The notes: generated by a model from the sequence alone, not told the origin. A stretch of 15,924 nt of DNA from Nitrospiraceae bacterium (GCA_005800255.1 SYGW01000129.1:1-15924); one strand, 5' to 3'; positions 7,034-15,924 are shown, counted from the stretch's first letter. Program-made: numbers and translations.

Positions 7034-8530
7034 GTGGCGCCGCCGCAATACTCACTCAGTCTTGATCAGTTTCGGCAGTATGCAGGGCAGGGGAACCTCA
7101 TTCCGCTCTATCGGGAGATCCTTGCGGACTATGAGACCCCCGTCTCTGCCTTTGCCAAAATCGACCATGGCCCTTCCGCCTACCTCCTCGAGTCCATCGA
7201 GGGGGGAGAAAAATGGGCGCGCTATTCCTTCCTCGGCAGTGGCACGCCCGTCGTCGTCTACGAAGACAGGGGCGACCTCCTGGTCGTGCAGGGCTCCAAG
7301 AAAAAACGCATCCCCAGCCGCGGGAACCCCCTCGAACGTCTGAGAGAGATGATGGAGGGCTATCGTCCCGTGACCGTGCCTGGCCTGCCCCCCTTCCTGG
7401 GAGGCGCGGTCGGCTATCTGAGTTACGACATGGTGCGCACATTCGAGGACCTGGCTGCCAGACAGAAGGACCAGCTCAACCTGCCGGATTTCGCCTTCCT
7501 CCTCACCGACACGATGTTGATCTTCGACAATGTCGCCCAGAAGATCAAAGTCGTGGCTACCGCCCATATCACGGGCAAAGGGGAGCGCGGCATCAATGCG
7601 TCCTATCGATCGGCCACAGAGCGGATCGAGCGCATGATCACGAGGCTCAAACGCCCTCTCAGCCGCACGAAGCCTCATCGCCGCCGTAAGCCCGTGACCT
7701 TTACCTCGAACATGAGCAAGGCTGATTTCGAGAAGATGGTCGTGCGGACGAAGGAATACATCAAGGCCGGCGATATCGTACAGACAGTACTGTCCCAGCG
7801 GTGGGAGACCAACATCCAGGCGCCGCCGCTGCAGCTCTATCGCGCCTTGCGGGTGGTGAATCCCTCTCCCTATATGTACTACCTGCGTATTGCGGGGGTC
7901 GAACTGGTCGGCTCGTCGCCTGAAACGCTCGTGCGCTGTGAAAACGGCGTCATTTCCGTCCGGCCCATTGCCGGCACGCGCCGCCGTGGCGCCACGCCGG
8001 ACGAGGACCAGCAGATGGAGCGGCGGCTCTTAGCGGACGAGAAGGAACGGGCCGAGCATGTGATGCTGGTCGATCTGGGGCGGAACGATGTGGGACGCGT
8101 GGCGAAGCCTGGATCGGTCACAGTGGATTCGCTCATGCATGTCGAACGCTACTCGCATGTGATGCATATCGTCTCAAACGTGACGGGACAACTGGATGAG
8201 TCGAAGACGGCCTATGACGTATTGCGGGCCTGTTTTCCCGCCGGCACTGTGTCGGGGGCGCCGAAGATTCGCGCGATGCAGATCATCGATGAATTGGAGC
8301 CAACCAGACGAGGACCCTACGCAGGCGCGGTCGGCTACTTCAGTTTCTCCGGCAACATGGATATGTGCATCAACATCCGCACGGTCGTGGTGAAGAAACA
8401 CCAGGCCTTCATTCAAGCAGGGGCTGGCATCGTTGCGGATTCCAATCCTGAACATGAATATGAAGAGACCTGCAACAAGGCTCAGGCCATGATGAAGGCA
8501 GTCGAATTGGCCGAACAGGGGCTGGACTGA
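7034..8530 (+). CDS. trpE: Anthranilate synthase component I
   Basis: TrpE converts chorismate plus ammonia (from TrpG) to anthranilate, the first committed step to tryptophan. The start is GTG at 7034, with AAGGA 7 bases upstream; this gives 498 residues, the normal length, and begins at the usual PQYSLSLDQF-like N-terminus. The frame is open further upstream inside the lipoprotein gene, but that extension does not resemble TrpE. The N-terminal domain carries LLES (51-54), the motif where tryptophan binds for feedback inhibition. The C-terminal chorismate-binding domain contains PIAGTRRRG, DLGRNDVGR, ERYSHVMH (H378 aligning with the catalytic-region His of enteric TrpE) and GTVSGAPKIRAM (from 404). 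The acid and Thr/Arg motifs fit TrpE rather than PabB, and the seven-gene trp context settles it. Confidence 0.96.
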   Translation: MAPPQYSLSLDQFRQYAGQGNLIPLYREILADYETPVSAFAKIDHGPSAYLLESIEGGEKWARYSFLGSGTPVVVYEDRGDLLVVQGSKKKRIPSRGNPLERLREMMEGYRPVTVPGLPPFLGGAVGYLSYDMVRTFEDLAARQKDQLNLPDFAFLLTDTMLIFDNVAQKIKVVATAHITGKGERGINASYRSATERIERMITRLKRPLSRTKPHRRRKPVTFTSNMSKADFEKMVVRTKEYIKAGDIVQTVLSQRWETNIQAPPLQLYRALRVVNPSPYMYYLRIAGVELVGSSPETLVRCENGVISVRPIAGTRRRGATPDEDQQMERRLLADEKERAEHVMLVDLGRNDVGRVAKPGSVTVDSLMHVERYSHVMHIVSNVTGQLDESKTAYDVLRACFPAGTVSGAPKIRAMQIIDELEPTRRGPYAGAVGYFSFSGNMDMCINIRTVVVKKHQAFIQAGAGIVADSNPEHEYEETCNKAQAMMKAVELAEQGLD

Positions 8531-8554
8531 CCGGCTCAACGCGCGAGTAATGCC

Positions 8555-9118
8555 ATGCTATTGATGATCGACAACTACGATTCCTTTACCTACAACCTCG
8601 TGCAATATTTCGGGGAGCTGGGTGAGGACGTCCAGGTATTCCGGAACAATAAGATTACGGTCGCGCAGATCGAAGCCTTGAAGCCCAGCCGTATCGTCAT
8701 TTCTCCGGGACCCTGCACCCCGATGGAAGCAGGCGTGTCGGTCGACACGATCAAGCATTTCGGCGGGAAACTTCCTCTCTTGGGCGTCTGCCTTGGCCAT
8801 CAATCTCTAGCCGTGGCCTTTGGCGGCGAGGTTGTCAGGGCCGAGCGGTTGATGCATGGCAAGACCTCGAAGATCCGGCATGACGGGAAAACGATCTTTC
8901 AGGGCCTGCCCAATCCCTTCGACGCGACTCGCTACCATTCGTTGATCGTGAAGCGGGAAACCTTGCCCTCCTGCTTTGAGATCTCCGCCGAAACGGCCAA
9001 GGGGGAAATCATGGGGCTGCGCCATCGGACCCTGGGCATCGAAGGGGTGCAGTTCCATCCGGAGTCTATCCTCACGACGGCGGGAAAAGATCTCCTCCGT
9101 AACTTCCTGAAACTCTAG
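8555..9118 (+). CDS. trpG: Anthranilate synthase component II (glutamine amidotransferase)
   Basis: TrpG hydrolyses glutamine and channels ammonia to TrpE. The 187-residue protein is a single class I glutamine amidotransferase domain of standard size, starting [18 protein letters not shown]. The triad is complete: C79 in GVCLGHQ, H168 and E170 in FHPES. The oxyanion-region motif SPGPCTP (50-56) is present. It is a separate gene, not fused to trpE or trpD as in some lineages. It starts 24 bases after the trpE stop with a weak ribosome site, so it may depend on translation of trpE. In bacteria with a single copy this subunit can also serve PabB in folate synthesis; whether that applies here cannot be seen from this window. 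Confidence 0.95.
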   Translation: MLLMIDNYDSFTYNLVQYFGELGEDVQVFRNNKITVAQIEALKPSRIVISPGPCTPMEAGVSVDTIKHFGGKLPLLGVCLGHQSLAVAFGGEVVRAERLMHGKTSKIRHDGKTIFQGLPNPFDATRYHSLIVKRETLPSCFEISAETAKGEIMGLRHRTLGIEGVQFHPESILTTAGKDLLRNFLKL

Positions 9119-9137
9119 CCGCACCTGTCTCCCAGCC

Positions 9138-10151
9138 ATGATTAAAGACGCGATTGCCAAACTCGCCGACGGTTCCTCCCTCACCGAACAAGAGGCTGAA
9201 TCGGTGATGCTGGAAATCATGGATGGGGCTGCGACGCCGGCCCAAATTGCCGCCTACTTGATGGGGCTCAGGCTCAAGGGGGAGACCGTCGAGGAAGTCA
9301 TAGGCTCCGTGCGAGCGATGCGAGCCAAGGCCGTCCGCATTGCCGTCGGAGATACCCTGCTCGTGGATACCTGCGGCACAGGAGGGGACGGAGCCCATAC
9401 CTTCAATATCTCCACCACGGCTGCATTCGTCGTGGCAGGAGCCGGGTTGACTGTCGCGAAACACGGCAACCGTTCCGTCTCATCCACGTCGGGGAGCGCC
9501 GACGTCCTTTCGGCGCTCGGAGTTAAGATCGATTTGCCGACTGAACGGGTGGCTGATTGTATCAATGAGGTCGGGATCGGTTTTCTTTTCGCGCCCCTCT
9601 ATCATGGCGCCATGAAACATTGCGCCGCGCCCAGGCAGGAGCTGGGCATCAGGACGATCCTGAATCTGTTGGGCCCTCTGACCAATCCTGCCGGAGCCAC
9701 GATTCAAGTCCTCGGCGTCTATGAAAATCGATTGACCTCCTTGCTCGGGAATGTGCTCATGAGGCTCGGCTCGCAACATTGCTTTGTCGTCCATGGGATG
9801 GACGGGCTGGATGAGATTACCCTCACGACAAAAACGCAGATTTCAGAAGCGAAGGGGGGCCTGCTCGCAAACTATCTCCTGGATCCGGCGGAGTTCGGCC
9901 TGGCTCTGGTCCCGGCCAAACAGTTGGCTGGGGGGACACCGCAAGAGAATGCCGCAATCACCAGGGACATTCTCCAGGGACGGAAAGGACCGAAGAGGGA
10001 CATCGTCTGTTTGAATGTCGCTCCGGCTCTCGTCGCAGGCCGCAAAGCCGCGAGCCTTCAAGAGGGATTCCGCTTGGCAGGCCAGGCCATCGACTCAGGC
10101 GCTGCAGCAGAAAAGCTGGCCCGTCTCATGGCCTTCACGAATAAGGGATAA
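9138..10151 (+). CDS. trpD: Anthranilate phosphoribosyltransferase
   Basis: TrpD transfers the phosphoribosyl group of PRPP to anthranilate, the second step of the pathway. The 337 residues have the family layout: a helical N-terminal domain (about 1-70, with LTEQEAESVMLEIMDGAATPAQIAAYL in its first helices) and the catalytic domain. The glycine-rich PRPP loop reads CGTGGDGAHTFNIST (79-93), followed by KHGNRSVSSTSGSADVL (108-124), which lines the anthranilate tunnel and PRPP site. GPLTNPA marks the conserved later motif. There is no amidotransferase fusion. The ATG lies 19 bases after the trpG stop, with no strong Shine-Dalgarno site, typical of a coupled internal operon gene. The assignment is clear from motifs and position. 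Confidence 0.95.
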   Translation: MIKDAIAKLADGSSLTEQEAESVMLEIMDGAATPAQIAAYLMGLRLKGETVEEVIGSVRAMRAKAVRIAVGDTLLVDTCGTGGDGAHTFNISTTAAFVVAGAGLTVAKHGNRSVSSTSGSADVLSALGVKIDLPTERVADCINEVGIGFLFAPLYHGAMKHCAAPRQELGIRTILNLLGPLTNPAGATIQVLGVYENRLTSLLGNVLMRLGSQHCFVVHGMDGLDEITLTTKTQISEAKGGLLANYLLDPAEFGLALVPAKQLAGGTPQENAAITRDILQGRKGPKRDIVCLNVAPALVAGRKAASLQEGFRLAGQAIDSGAAAEKLARLMAFTNKG

Positions 10152-10158
10152 GCGCATC

Positions 10159-10980
10159 GTGACCCTTGATCGCATTTTAGAACATAAGAAGGCGGAACTC
10201 CGGCATAAGCAAAGCCGTGGATACCTCTCCGAGCTGAAAAAGAGGATTCTAGACGCGCCGGGCCCGCTCGGCTTTGCCGTCACCCTCGAAGCGACGAAAA
10301 CAGCCGGCAGCCCTTCGTTAATCGCCGAAGTCAAAAAGGCCTCGCCCAGTTTGGGCCTGCTCCGTCCTGAATTTTCAGAACGGTTCGACTATCTGGAGAT
10401 TGCCAAGACCTACCAAGCCCATGGAGCCTCGGCCCTGTCCGTCTTGACCGATATAGACTTTTTCCAGGGCAGCCTCGATTATTTACGCGAGATCAAACAG
10501 ACAGTGCCGATGCCAGCCCTGAATAAAGAATTCATGGTTGAGGAGGTCCAGTTTTATGAAGCGCGAGCCTACGGGGCCGACGCGGTCCTCTTGATCGTCG
10601 CAGCGCTCGAACGACAGCAGTTGATCGATTTCTATGCCCTGGCTCGCGGGCTAGGGTTGGATGTATTGATCGAAACCCATCACGAACGAGAGCTCGACAG
10701 GGTCTTGGAGCGAGTCCCTGAGGCGAGACTGATCGGCATCAATAATCGTGACCTCAAGACCTTTACGACCGATCTCGGCACCACCTTGCGTTTGGCGAAG
10801 CGGATTCCGGCAGGCAAATTGATCGTCAGCGAAAGCGGTATCCATAAGCGGGAGGACGTGCTGCGGCTGGTCGAGGCCGGCATCCATGCCATGCTCGTGG
10901 GGGAATCGCTCATTCGCGCGGACGATACGGCAGCCAAGATACGAGAGTTGATGGGAGTTCCCTCACCGTCACAGGCCTAA
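10159..10980 (+). CDS. trpC: Indole-3-glycerol phosphate synthase
   Basis: TrpC closes the indole ring of the rearranged anthranilate nucleotide to give indole-3-glycerol phosphate. The start is GTG at 10159, 7 bases after the trpD stop, with an AAGGGA region upstream; it gives 273 residues and the usual TLDRILEHKKAEL opening. Upstream in-frame sequence lies inside trpD in another frame and was excluded. The TIM-barrel active site is intact: E57 and K59 (AEVKKASPS), K123 (NKEF), E172 (IETH), N195 (GINNRDL) and S226 (SESGI), matching residues known from the Sulfolobus and Thermotoga enzymes. It is monofunctional, with trpF encoded next. The loop after SPS reads LG instead of the common KG, a position that varies in the family. 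Confidence 0.95.
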   Translation: MTLDRILEHKKAELRHKQSRGYLSELKKRILDAPGPLGFAVTLEATKTAGSPSLIAEVKKASPSLGLLRPEFSERFDYLEIAKTYQAHGASALSVLTDIDFFQGSLDYLREIKQTVPMPALNKEFMVEEVQFYEARAYGADAVLLIVAALERQQLIDFYALARGLGLDVLIETHHERELDRVLERVPEARLIGINNRDLKTFTTDLGTTLRLAKRIPAGKLIVSESGIHKREDVLRLVEAGIHAMLVGESLIRADDTAAKIRELMGVPSPSQA

Positions 10981-10981
10981 G

Positions 10982-11623
10982 ATGTCCGTAACAACCAAAG
11001 TCAAAATTTGCGGCATTACCAGCGCCGAGGACGCAGCGGCGGCGGTCGAAGCAGGGGCTGATGCCTTGGGGTTCATCTTCTATCGAAAGAGCCCTCGTTA
11101 CATCGAGTCAGCCCTGGCGAAGCGGATCATTATGAGTCTGCCTCCCTTGGTGGCAGCGGTTGGTGTGTTCGTCGATGAAGAACAGCAAACGGTCAGAAAT
11201 CTAATGGACGATTGCGGGCTTTCGCTCGCCCAGTTGCACGGACAGGAATCGGCTGCCTATTGCCAGGAGCTCGGCCATCCTGTGCTGAAGGCTCTGCGAG
11301 TGAAAGACCGCAGTTCCTTTTTGGCTTTGGCGGAGTTTCAGGGCAGGGCCGGCGTGCGAGGCTTCGTGCTGGACGCCTTTTCCGATCAGGCCTATGGAGG
11401 CACAGGGCAGGTGATCGATTGGCAGCTGGCAGCAGAGATTTCCAGGGCTGCGCATATTCTCCTGGCAGGGGGGCTCACGCCGGATAATGTCGCCCAGGCC
11501 ATTCAATCGGTGCAGCCCTACGGAGTCGATGTGAGCAGTGGAGTCGAGCGGGAGCCAGGCAAGAAGGATCACGAGAAAGTACGCGCCTTCATTCGCGCCG
11601 TCAGAGTTGTCTCTCTGGCATAA
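10982..11623 (+). CDS. trpF: Phosphoribosylanthranilate isomerase
   Basis: TrpF isomerises phosphoribosylanthranilate to the ribulose form used by TrpC. Its position after trpC does not follow reaction order, which is common. The 213-residue protein is a standard single TIM barrel. The general base C10 is in KICGIT and the general acid D131 in [19 protein letters not shown] and QLHGQE are the expected strand-end motifs, and the C-terminal GVDVSSGVE is the phosphate-binding segment. The ATG is one base after the trpC stop, so translation is probably coupled. Near the gene's 3' end lies a promoter-like sequence that may drive trpBA separately. Confidence 0.95.
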   Translation: MSVTTKVKICGITSAEDAAAAVEAGADALGFIFYRKSPRYIESALAKRIIMSLPPLVAAVGVFVDEEQQTVRNLMDDCGLSLAQLHGQESAAYCQELGHPVLKALRVKDRSSFLALAEFQGRAGVRGFVLDAFSDQAYGGTGQVIDWQLAAEISRAAHILLAGGLTPDNVAQAIQSVQPYGVDVSSGVEREPGKKDHEKVRAFIRAVRVVSLA

Positions 11624-11636
11624 GCCCGTCTATACT
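11607..11636 (+). promoter_or_regulatory. Putative internal promoter upstream of trpBA
   Basis: TTGTCT (4 of 6 to the -35 consensus), inside the last codons of trpF, is followed after 18 bases by TATACT (5 of 6 to the -10 consensus), with a likely start near 11643, about 25 bases before the trpB ATG. This sits in the largest gap inside the operon (44 bases between trpF and trpB). The match could be chance, but its place is right for extra TrpBA expression. Confidence 0.4.
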
Positions 11637-11667
11637 GCATCCACTTTATCCGAGCACGAGGAAAGTC

Positions 11668-12861
11668 ATGGGTTCTGTTCCAGACAAACACGGTCGATTC
11701 GGCGAGTACGGCGGACGCTATGTCCCGGAAACGCTCATGCCTGCTCTGCTGGAGTTAGAGCAGGCATATGCCCGTGTCAAAAAAGACCGGCGTTTTCAGT
11801 CCGAGCTGGCCTATTACTTAAAACATTACGTCGGACGCCCCACCTCTCTGTATTTTGCCGAACGGCTCACCAAGCGGTTAGGTGGCGCGAAGATCTATCT
11901 GAAGCGTGAAGACCTTTGCCATACCGGAGCCCATAAAATTAACAACGCGATTGGGCAGGGGCTGCTGGCCAAGCGGATGAAGAAGCCTCGCATTATCGCG
12001 GAGACCGGGGCAGGGCAGCATGGAGTCGCGACTGCGACGGTGGCTGCCATGTTCGGGCTGCAATGTGAAATTTACATGGGGACGGAAGACATGGAGCGCC
12101 AGGCGCTGAACGTCTTCCGGATGAGATTGCTCGGCTCGACCGTGACAGGGGTCGATTCCGGGAGCCGCACGTTGAAGGATGCCATCAGCGAAGCCATGAG
12201 GGACTGGACGACGAATGTCCGCACGACCCACTATATTCTCGGCTCGGTGCTTGGCGCCCATCCCTATCCGATGATGATCAGGGATTTCCAATCTGTCATC
12301 GGGCGCGAGACCAGGAGGCAGATTCTGGCGGCGGAAGGCAAATTGCCTGATTGCTTGATTGCCTGCGTGGGAGGCGGCAGCAATGCCATGGGGCTCTTCT
12401 ATGCCTTCATCAAGGACAAAAAGGTGAAGATGATCGGCGTGGAGGCGGGAGGCCTGGGAGTCGCGAGCGGCAAACATGCAGCCCGTTTTGAGGGGGGGAA
12501 GCCAGGCGTCTTGCAGGGCACCATGACCTATCTGCTTCAGGACGACGACGGACAAATCAATCTGACCCATTCTGTGTCAGCCGGACTGGATTACGCAGCG
12601 GTCGGCCCCGAACACAGTTACTTGCGGGATCAGGGCCGGGCCTCCTATACCTCTGTGACCGACGACGAAGCCATGGCAGCGTTCGATCTGCTGGCGAGGG
12701 AAGAGGGGATCATGCCGGCCCTCGAAAGTTCCCATGCCATCGCCCATACGATCAAGGTGGCTCCCACGATGAAGAAAAACCAGATTCTGGTGGTAAATCT
12801 ATCCGGCCGCGGCGATAAGGATGTCCAACAGGTCGCCAAGATGCGGGGGATCACACTGTGA
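11668..12861 (+). CDS. trpB: Tryptophan synthase beta subunit
   Basis: TrpB joins indole (channelled from TrpA) to serine using pyridoxal phosphate. The 397 residues are of the standard TrpB1 type that works with TrpA. The PLP lysine is K90 in HTGAHKINN, the proton-transfer region is AETGAGQHG (E112), and VGGGSNAMG binds the PLP phosphate. The N-terminal [17 protein letters not shown] is diagnostic. The ATG has a good GAGGAAAG ribosome site, unlike most internal genes of this operon, consistent with independent strong translation. The stop TGA shares 4 bases (GTGA) with the trpA start. Confidence 0.97.
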   Translation: MGSVPDKHGRFGEYGGRYVPETLMPALLELEQAYARVKKDRRFQSELAYYLKHYVGRPTSLYFAERLTKRLGGAKIYLKREDLCHTGAHKINNAIGQGLLAKRMKKPRIIAETGAGQHGVATATVAAMFGLQCEIYMGTEDMERQALNVFRMRLLGSTVTGVDSGSRTLKDAISEAMRDWTTNVRTTHYILGSVLGAHPYPMMIRDFQSVIGRETRRQILAAEGKLPDCLIACVGGGSNAMGLFYAFIKDKKVKMIGVEAGGLGVASGKHAARFEGGKPGVLQGTMTYLLQDDDGQINLTHSVSAGLDYAAVGPEHSYLRDQGRASYTSVTDDEAMAAFDLLAREEGIMPALESSHAIAHTIKVAPTMKKNQILVVNLSGRGDKDVQQVAKMRGITL

Positions 12862-13676
12862 CGACCAGACTGGACCAAACATTTACAGCCCTTAAACAAA
12901 AAAGCGAGCAGGCGCTCATTGCCTATGTAATGGCGGGAGACCCCTCGCTGCAAGTAACCGAAGAGCTGGTCGTAGAGCTGGAACTGGCCGGGGCCGATAT
13001 CATCGAGCTGGGTGTCCCTTTTTCCGATCCCATTGCCGATGGGCCCGTGATTCAACAGGCGGCAGAACGGGCCTTGCGCAGCAAGACCTCGCTGCGAACC
13101 ATCCTCCCCATGGTCAAACGTCTCAGGGCCAGGACTCAGATCCCCCTGGTCTTGATGGCCTACTACAATAATATTCACGCCTTCGGCCCGGAACGGTTCT
13201 GCCATGAAGCGGCCCAGGCCGGTGTCGACGGGCTGATCGTGCCGGACATGCCGCCGGACGAAGCAGGCCCGCTCAAGGGGCCAGCCGCTGCAGCAGGGCT
13301 GCAACTGATATTCCTGCTCGCTCCCACGAGCACTGCGGACAGACGGACCTTTGTGGCCCGCCAGTCGCAGGGGTTCCTCTATTACGTCTCCCTTACAGGG
13401 ATTACCGGCGCGAAACTGCTGGATGTGGCCGATGTCGGGAAGAACGTCGAGAAGATCAGAAAGGTGACGAAGGTTCCGGTCGCAGTCGGGTTCGGGGTTG
13501 CGACGCCGGAGGATGCGGCCAATGTTGCAGCCGTTGCCGATGGGGTGATCGTCGGGAGCGCCATCGTGAAAAAGATGGCAGCCTGCCAGCAGAAACAGGA
13601 GATGGTGACGCAGGTGGCAGAGTTCGTCCGTTCATTGAAAACCGCTATGAAAACCGCTCCGGCAAAGTCCCGTTAG
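12858..13676 (+). CDS. trpA: Tryptophan synthase alpha subunit
   Basis: TrpA splits indole-3-glycerol phosphate into indole and glyceraldehyde 3-phosphate; indole passes to TrpB. The 272-residue TIM barrel keeps both catalytic acids, E50 and D61, in [18 protein letters not shown], and the motif [10 protein letters not shown] with the phosphate-binding GFGVATPE and GSAIV segments. It starts at GTG within the GTGA shared with the trpB stop, with a GGGGGA ribosome site 7 bases upstream inside trpB. Such an overlap usually keeps the two subunits in equal amounts. It is the last gene of the operon and faces lolD across 81 bases. Confidence 0.96.
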   Translation: MTTRLDQTFTALKQKSEQALIAYVMAGDPSLQVTEELVVELELAGADIIELGVPFSDPIADGPVIQQAAERALRSKTSLRTILPMVKRLRARTQIPLVLMAYYNNIHAFGPERFCHEAAQAGVDGLIVPDMPPDEAGPLKGPAAAAGLQLIFLLAPTSTADRRTFVARQSQGFLYYVSLTGITGAKLLDVADVGKNVEKIRKVTKVPVAVGFGVATPEDAANVAAVADGVIVGSAIVKKMAACQQKQEMVTQVAEFVRSLKTAMKTAPAKSR

Positions 13677-13757
13677 GCTTCTGGTTCAACCAGCTCATTC
13701 CTCGTTCATCGCTCACCATGCATCGTTTCCTGGCGGGCGAACTTTTTCAGTATCCGA

Positions 13758-14420
13758 CTAGACGATCTGGCCGTCCTGCATGTGCACGATACGATCGGCC
13801 TGCGCCGACAGCTTATCGTTATGGGTGACGATCACGAAGGTCGTGCCGCGGGCCTTGTTCAGGGCACGCATTATGGCGAAGAGCGCATCGCCCGTGTGAC
13901 TGTCCAGATTGCCCGTCGGCTCATCAGCCAGCACCAGATCAGGTTTCTGTAAAAGAGCCCGCGCGACTGCCACCCGCTGCTGTTCGCCGCCAGACAATTC
14001 TCCAGGCTTGTGATGCAGCCTGGATCCCAGCCCGACTTCCTCCAGCAGCGCGATCGCTTCCGGTTCAATGTCTACCCTCTCTCTCCGTTGGATCAGAGCC
14101 GGCATACAGGCATTTTCAAGGGCGGTGAACTCAGGCAGGAGGTGATGAAATTGGAAAACGAATCCGATCCGCCTGTTTCGAAATTCCGCCTGCTCGCCCT
14201 CCGACAGTTGGAACATATCCTGCCCGTCGAAGTGGACCGTGCCTTTGGTGGGCCGGTCGAGCGTGCCGATAATATGGAGCAGGGTGCTCTTGCCAGCCCC
14301 GGAGGCTCCGACCACGGCAATTAACTCGCCCCGCTGGATCTGAAGATTGACGCCCTTCAGGACTGTGAGGGGCTGCCCTCCCATCGGGAAGGATTTGTAC
14401 AGATCGGTGACGGTAATCAC
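13758..14420 (-). CDS. lolD: Lipoprotein-releasing system ATP-binding protein LolD
   Basis: LolD powers release of lipoproteins from the inner membrane to the carrier LolA. The 220 residues form one ABC ATPase domain with Walker [10 protein letters not shown] (38-46), the Q-loop at Q90, signature LSGGEQQR (142-149), Walker B LVLADE (162-167), D-loop NLDS and the switch H200. The ISVTDL-like start, the [13 protein letters not shown] segment and the ADEPTGNLD tail are typical of the LolD/MacB subfamily. GTG at 14420 was chosen because GGAG lies 7 bases upstream and it gives the family N-terminus; the frame extends upstream into lolC without a better start. It lies 43 bases after the lolC stop. 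The neighbouring permease separates it from the related FtsE and MacB. Confidence 0.92.
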   Translation of the reverse strand: MITVTDLYKSFPMGGQPLTVLKGVNLQIQRGELIAVVGASGAGKSTLLHIIGTLDRPTKGTVHFDGQDMFQLSEGEQAEFRNRRIGFVFQFHHLLPEFTALENACMPALIQRRERVDIEPEAIALLEEVGLGSRLHHKPGELSGGEQQRVAVARALLQKPDLVLADEPTGNLDSHTGDALFAIMRALNKARGTTFVIVTHNDKLSAQADRIVHMQDGQIV

Positions 14421-14463
14421 GCCAGGGCTCCAGGGTGAAAGGGAGATGTCAGATGTCTTGGCA

Positions 14464-15744
14464 TCATTCGTAGCGGAGCGCTGCCACTGGTTCGAGTTTG
14501 GCCGCCTGGAGCGAGGGGTAGACCGTGGCGGCAAAGCTGATCGCAATGGCAGAGCCAGCCACCAACAGGACATCCATCGCTTGGACATGGACGGGAATTC
14601 TGGAGATGTAATAGACCGTGGGGTCGAAGGTCCAAAAGGTCTGGATCAGCCAGAGAAAGGCGTAGCCAAGCGGAATGCCGATGGCGGTTCCGGACAGGCC
14701 GATGATCAATCCGTTCAGCATGAAGATGCGGCGAATGCTTTGGCGCGTCGCCCCCATGGCCTTGAGGATCGCAATTTCCTTTTGTTTCTCGGTGACGATC
14801 ATGGTGAGGGTGCTGACGATGTTGAAGGAGGCCACGATCGTGATCAGGACCAAGAGCAGGAACATCATCGTCTTCTCCAGCTTGAGGGCAGAGAAGAGAT
14901 TGCGGTTCATCTGCATCCAGTCGCGCGCCCCGTAGGCGAAGCCCAGCGACTGCTCCACGGAACGGGCCGTCTCTGCCGCGCGGAAGACATCCGCCACTTT
15001 GATCTCAATGCCTGTCACGGTCTGTCCCATATTGAAAAACTTTTGCGCCTCTGCCAGGTCGATATAGGCCAAGGACGAGTCGTACTCGTACATGCCAGAT
15101 TGAAAGAGGGCGACGACGGCAAAGGTTCTGATCTTCGGCACCATGCCGATCGCGCTGACCGGGCCGGCAGGAGGGGAGACGACATTGATCGTGTCCCCGA
15201 CAAAGGCGCCGAGCCTCAGCGCCAATTCCTTGCCCAGGATGATGCCGGGTTTTTCTATTTCGATGGGCTGGCCGGTCGGGTCATCTGCCGGAGGCTGTTT
15301 GATCTTGACCGGCCGTCCGAGGTCGGCCAATTGTCCTGCCGAGAGATTTTTGGCCAACTCGGTGACCAGGCCCTCTCGCTGCGGATCGATACCACGGAGC
15401 ACGATGCCCTGCACGCCTGTCTGGGTCGTGAGCATGACCTGTTTGAGCACGAAGGGGGTGGCTGCCACAACGCCTGGCACGGTCTCGATCTGTTTGGTGA
15501 CAGTCTCGTACTCGCTCATCCCGTCCTTCATCCGGTCTTGCACGATGATATGGGCCGTCGTGCCGAGGATCTTGGCTTGGATATCCTCTTTGAAGCCGGT
15601 CATGATCCCGACCGTCCCGATCAAGGCTGCCACGCCGAGTGTGATGCCGGCGATAGAGACCACCGTGTTCAAGGAAATCGTCCGGTTCCTCCGCTTCGCG
15701 CGCAGGTAGCGTAAGCCGACGAAGATCTCGTAGGGGAGGGCCAC
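14464..15744 (-). CDS. lolC: Lipoprotein-releasing system permease, LolC/LolE family
   Basis: This is the membrane subunit of the Lol exporter. Its 426 residues show the family layout: a cytoplasmic start with EIFVGLRYLRAKRRN, a first membrane helix (about 24-48), a large periplasmic MacB-like domain (about 49-290), then three helices (about 293-316, 341-365, 390-409), and the ending EPVAALRYE. KQKEIAILKAMGAT (321-334) is the coupling-helix region that contacts LolD. Only one LolC/E-type gene is next to lolD, so the transporter may be a homodimer as proposed for single-permease systems; a second copy elsewhere cannot be excluded, and the C versus E name is arbitrary. The start is GTG, 2 bases after the lysS stop, with GGAG 8 bases upstream inside lysS. 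Confidence 0.92.
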   Translation of the reverse strand: MALPYEIFVGLRYLRAKRRNRTISLNTVVSIAGITLGVAALIGTVGIMTGFKEDIQAKILGTTAHIIVQDRMKDGMSEYETVTKQIETVPGVVAATPFVLKQVMLTTQTGVQGIVLRGIDPQREGLVTELAKNLSAGQLADLGRPVKIKQPPADDPTGQPIEIEKPGIILGKELALRLGAFVGDTINVVSPPAGPVSAIGMVPKIRTFAVVALFQSGMYEYDSSLAYIDLAEAQKFFNMGQTVTGIEIKVADVFRAAETARSVEQSLGFAYGARDWMQMNRNLFSALKLEKTMMFLLLVLITIVASFNIVSTLTMIVTEKQKEIAILKAMGATRQSIRRIFMLNGLIIGLSGTAIGIPLGYAFLWLIQTFWTFDPTVYYISRIPVHVQAMDVLLVAGSAIAISFAATVYPSLQAAKLEPVAALRYE

Positions 15745-15746
15745 CG

Positions 15747-15924
<178 letters not shown>

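Noticed and set aside
10339..10365. Leu in place of Lys in the TrpC SPSKG motif as a sign of changed function
   Set aside because: This position varies among active enzymes, and all core catalytic residues are present.
11878..13304. Long minus-strand frames (230 and 219 codons) opposite trpB and trpA
   Set aside because: They mirror strongly conserved trp genes and show no recognisable domain, ribosome site or signal of their own.
14347..15714. A 455-codon open frame on the plus strand opposite lolC and lolD
   Set aside because: It lies antisense to two well-supported genes; its product is a low-complexity Asp/Gly/His/Arg-rich sequence without family motifs, as expected from GC-rich codon structure read in reverse.
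7034..15744. Five GTG starts (trpE, trpC, trpA, lolC, lolD) as a sign of special regulation
   Set aside because: GTG starts are common in GC-rich genomes, and each is explained by a ribosome site or overlap with the previous gene.

Overview
This window is a slice of a GC-rich bacterial chromosome made of dense housekeeping genes. The protein set points to the phylum Nitrospirota, probably a Nitrospira-like organism: a vitamin B12-dependent ribonucleotide reductase, a complete trpEGDCFBA operon, a lysS-lolC-lolD cluster, and a cell envelope with RlpA and LysM lipoproteins plus Lol export. This assignment rests on gene content and protein style only; no 16S or database comparison was possible. 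I see no rRNA, tRNA, CRISPR array, insertion sequence, prophage or other mobile DNA.

Layout. (1) Positions 1-2563, plus strand: the 3' end of nrdJ (class II ribonucleotide reductase), a small unrecognised protein with a possible nuclease-fold motif, a tandem-ACT-domain protein, and an RlpA-type lipoprotein. The genes lie close together and probably form one transcription unit. (2) Positions 2564-2847: non-coding or nearly so, with one doubtful 33-codon lipoprotein-like ORF. (3) Positions 2848-4128, plus strand: a CNNM/CorC-family membrane protein whose stop overlaps the stop of the convergent gene by 8 bases. (4) Positions 4121-6148, minus strand: ligA, the NAD-dependent DNA ligase. (5) Positions 6149-6384: a divergent intergenic region with a good sigma70-like promoter, a leader hairpin and a strong Shine-Dalgarno site. 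(6) Positions 6385-13676, plus strand: a coiled-coil/LysM lipoprotein followed 16 bases later by trpE, trpG, trpD, trpC, trpF, trpB and trpA. (7) Positions 13758-15924, minus strand and convergent with trpA: lysS (only its 3' end is inside), lolC/E and lolD.

How the genes work together. The seven trp genes encode the whole path from chorismate to tryptophan, and each keeps its key catalytic residues. TrpE has the LLES motif linked to tryptophan feedback inhibition. No Trp-codon leader peptide, T-box or TRAP-type repeat was seen upstream, so feedback inhibition may be the main control, perhaps with a second promoter before trpBA. lolC and lolD encode the ABC machine that releases lipoproteins toward the outer membrane. 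Two likely clients, RlpA and the LysM protein, lie in the same window, both without Asp after the lipid-carrying Cys.

Most of the window is ordinary core metabolism. The points most worth a second look are the LysM lipoprotein heading the trp operon and its structured leader, the putative internal trpBA promoter, the small D...ExE protein after nrdJ, and the CNNM protein with altered residues in normally conserved membrane motifs. I found nothing that I would claim as a new biological system.
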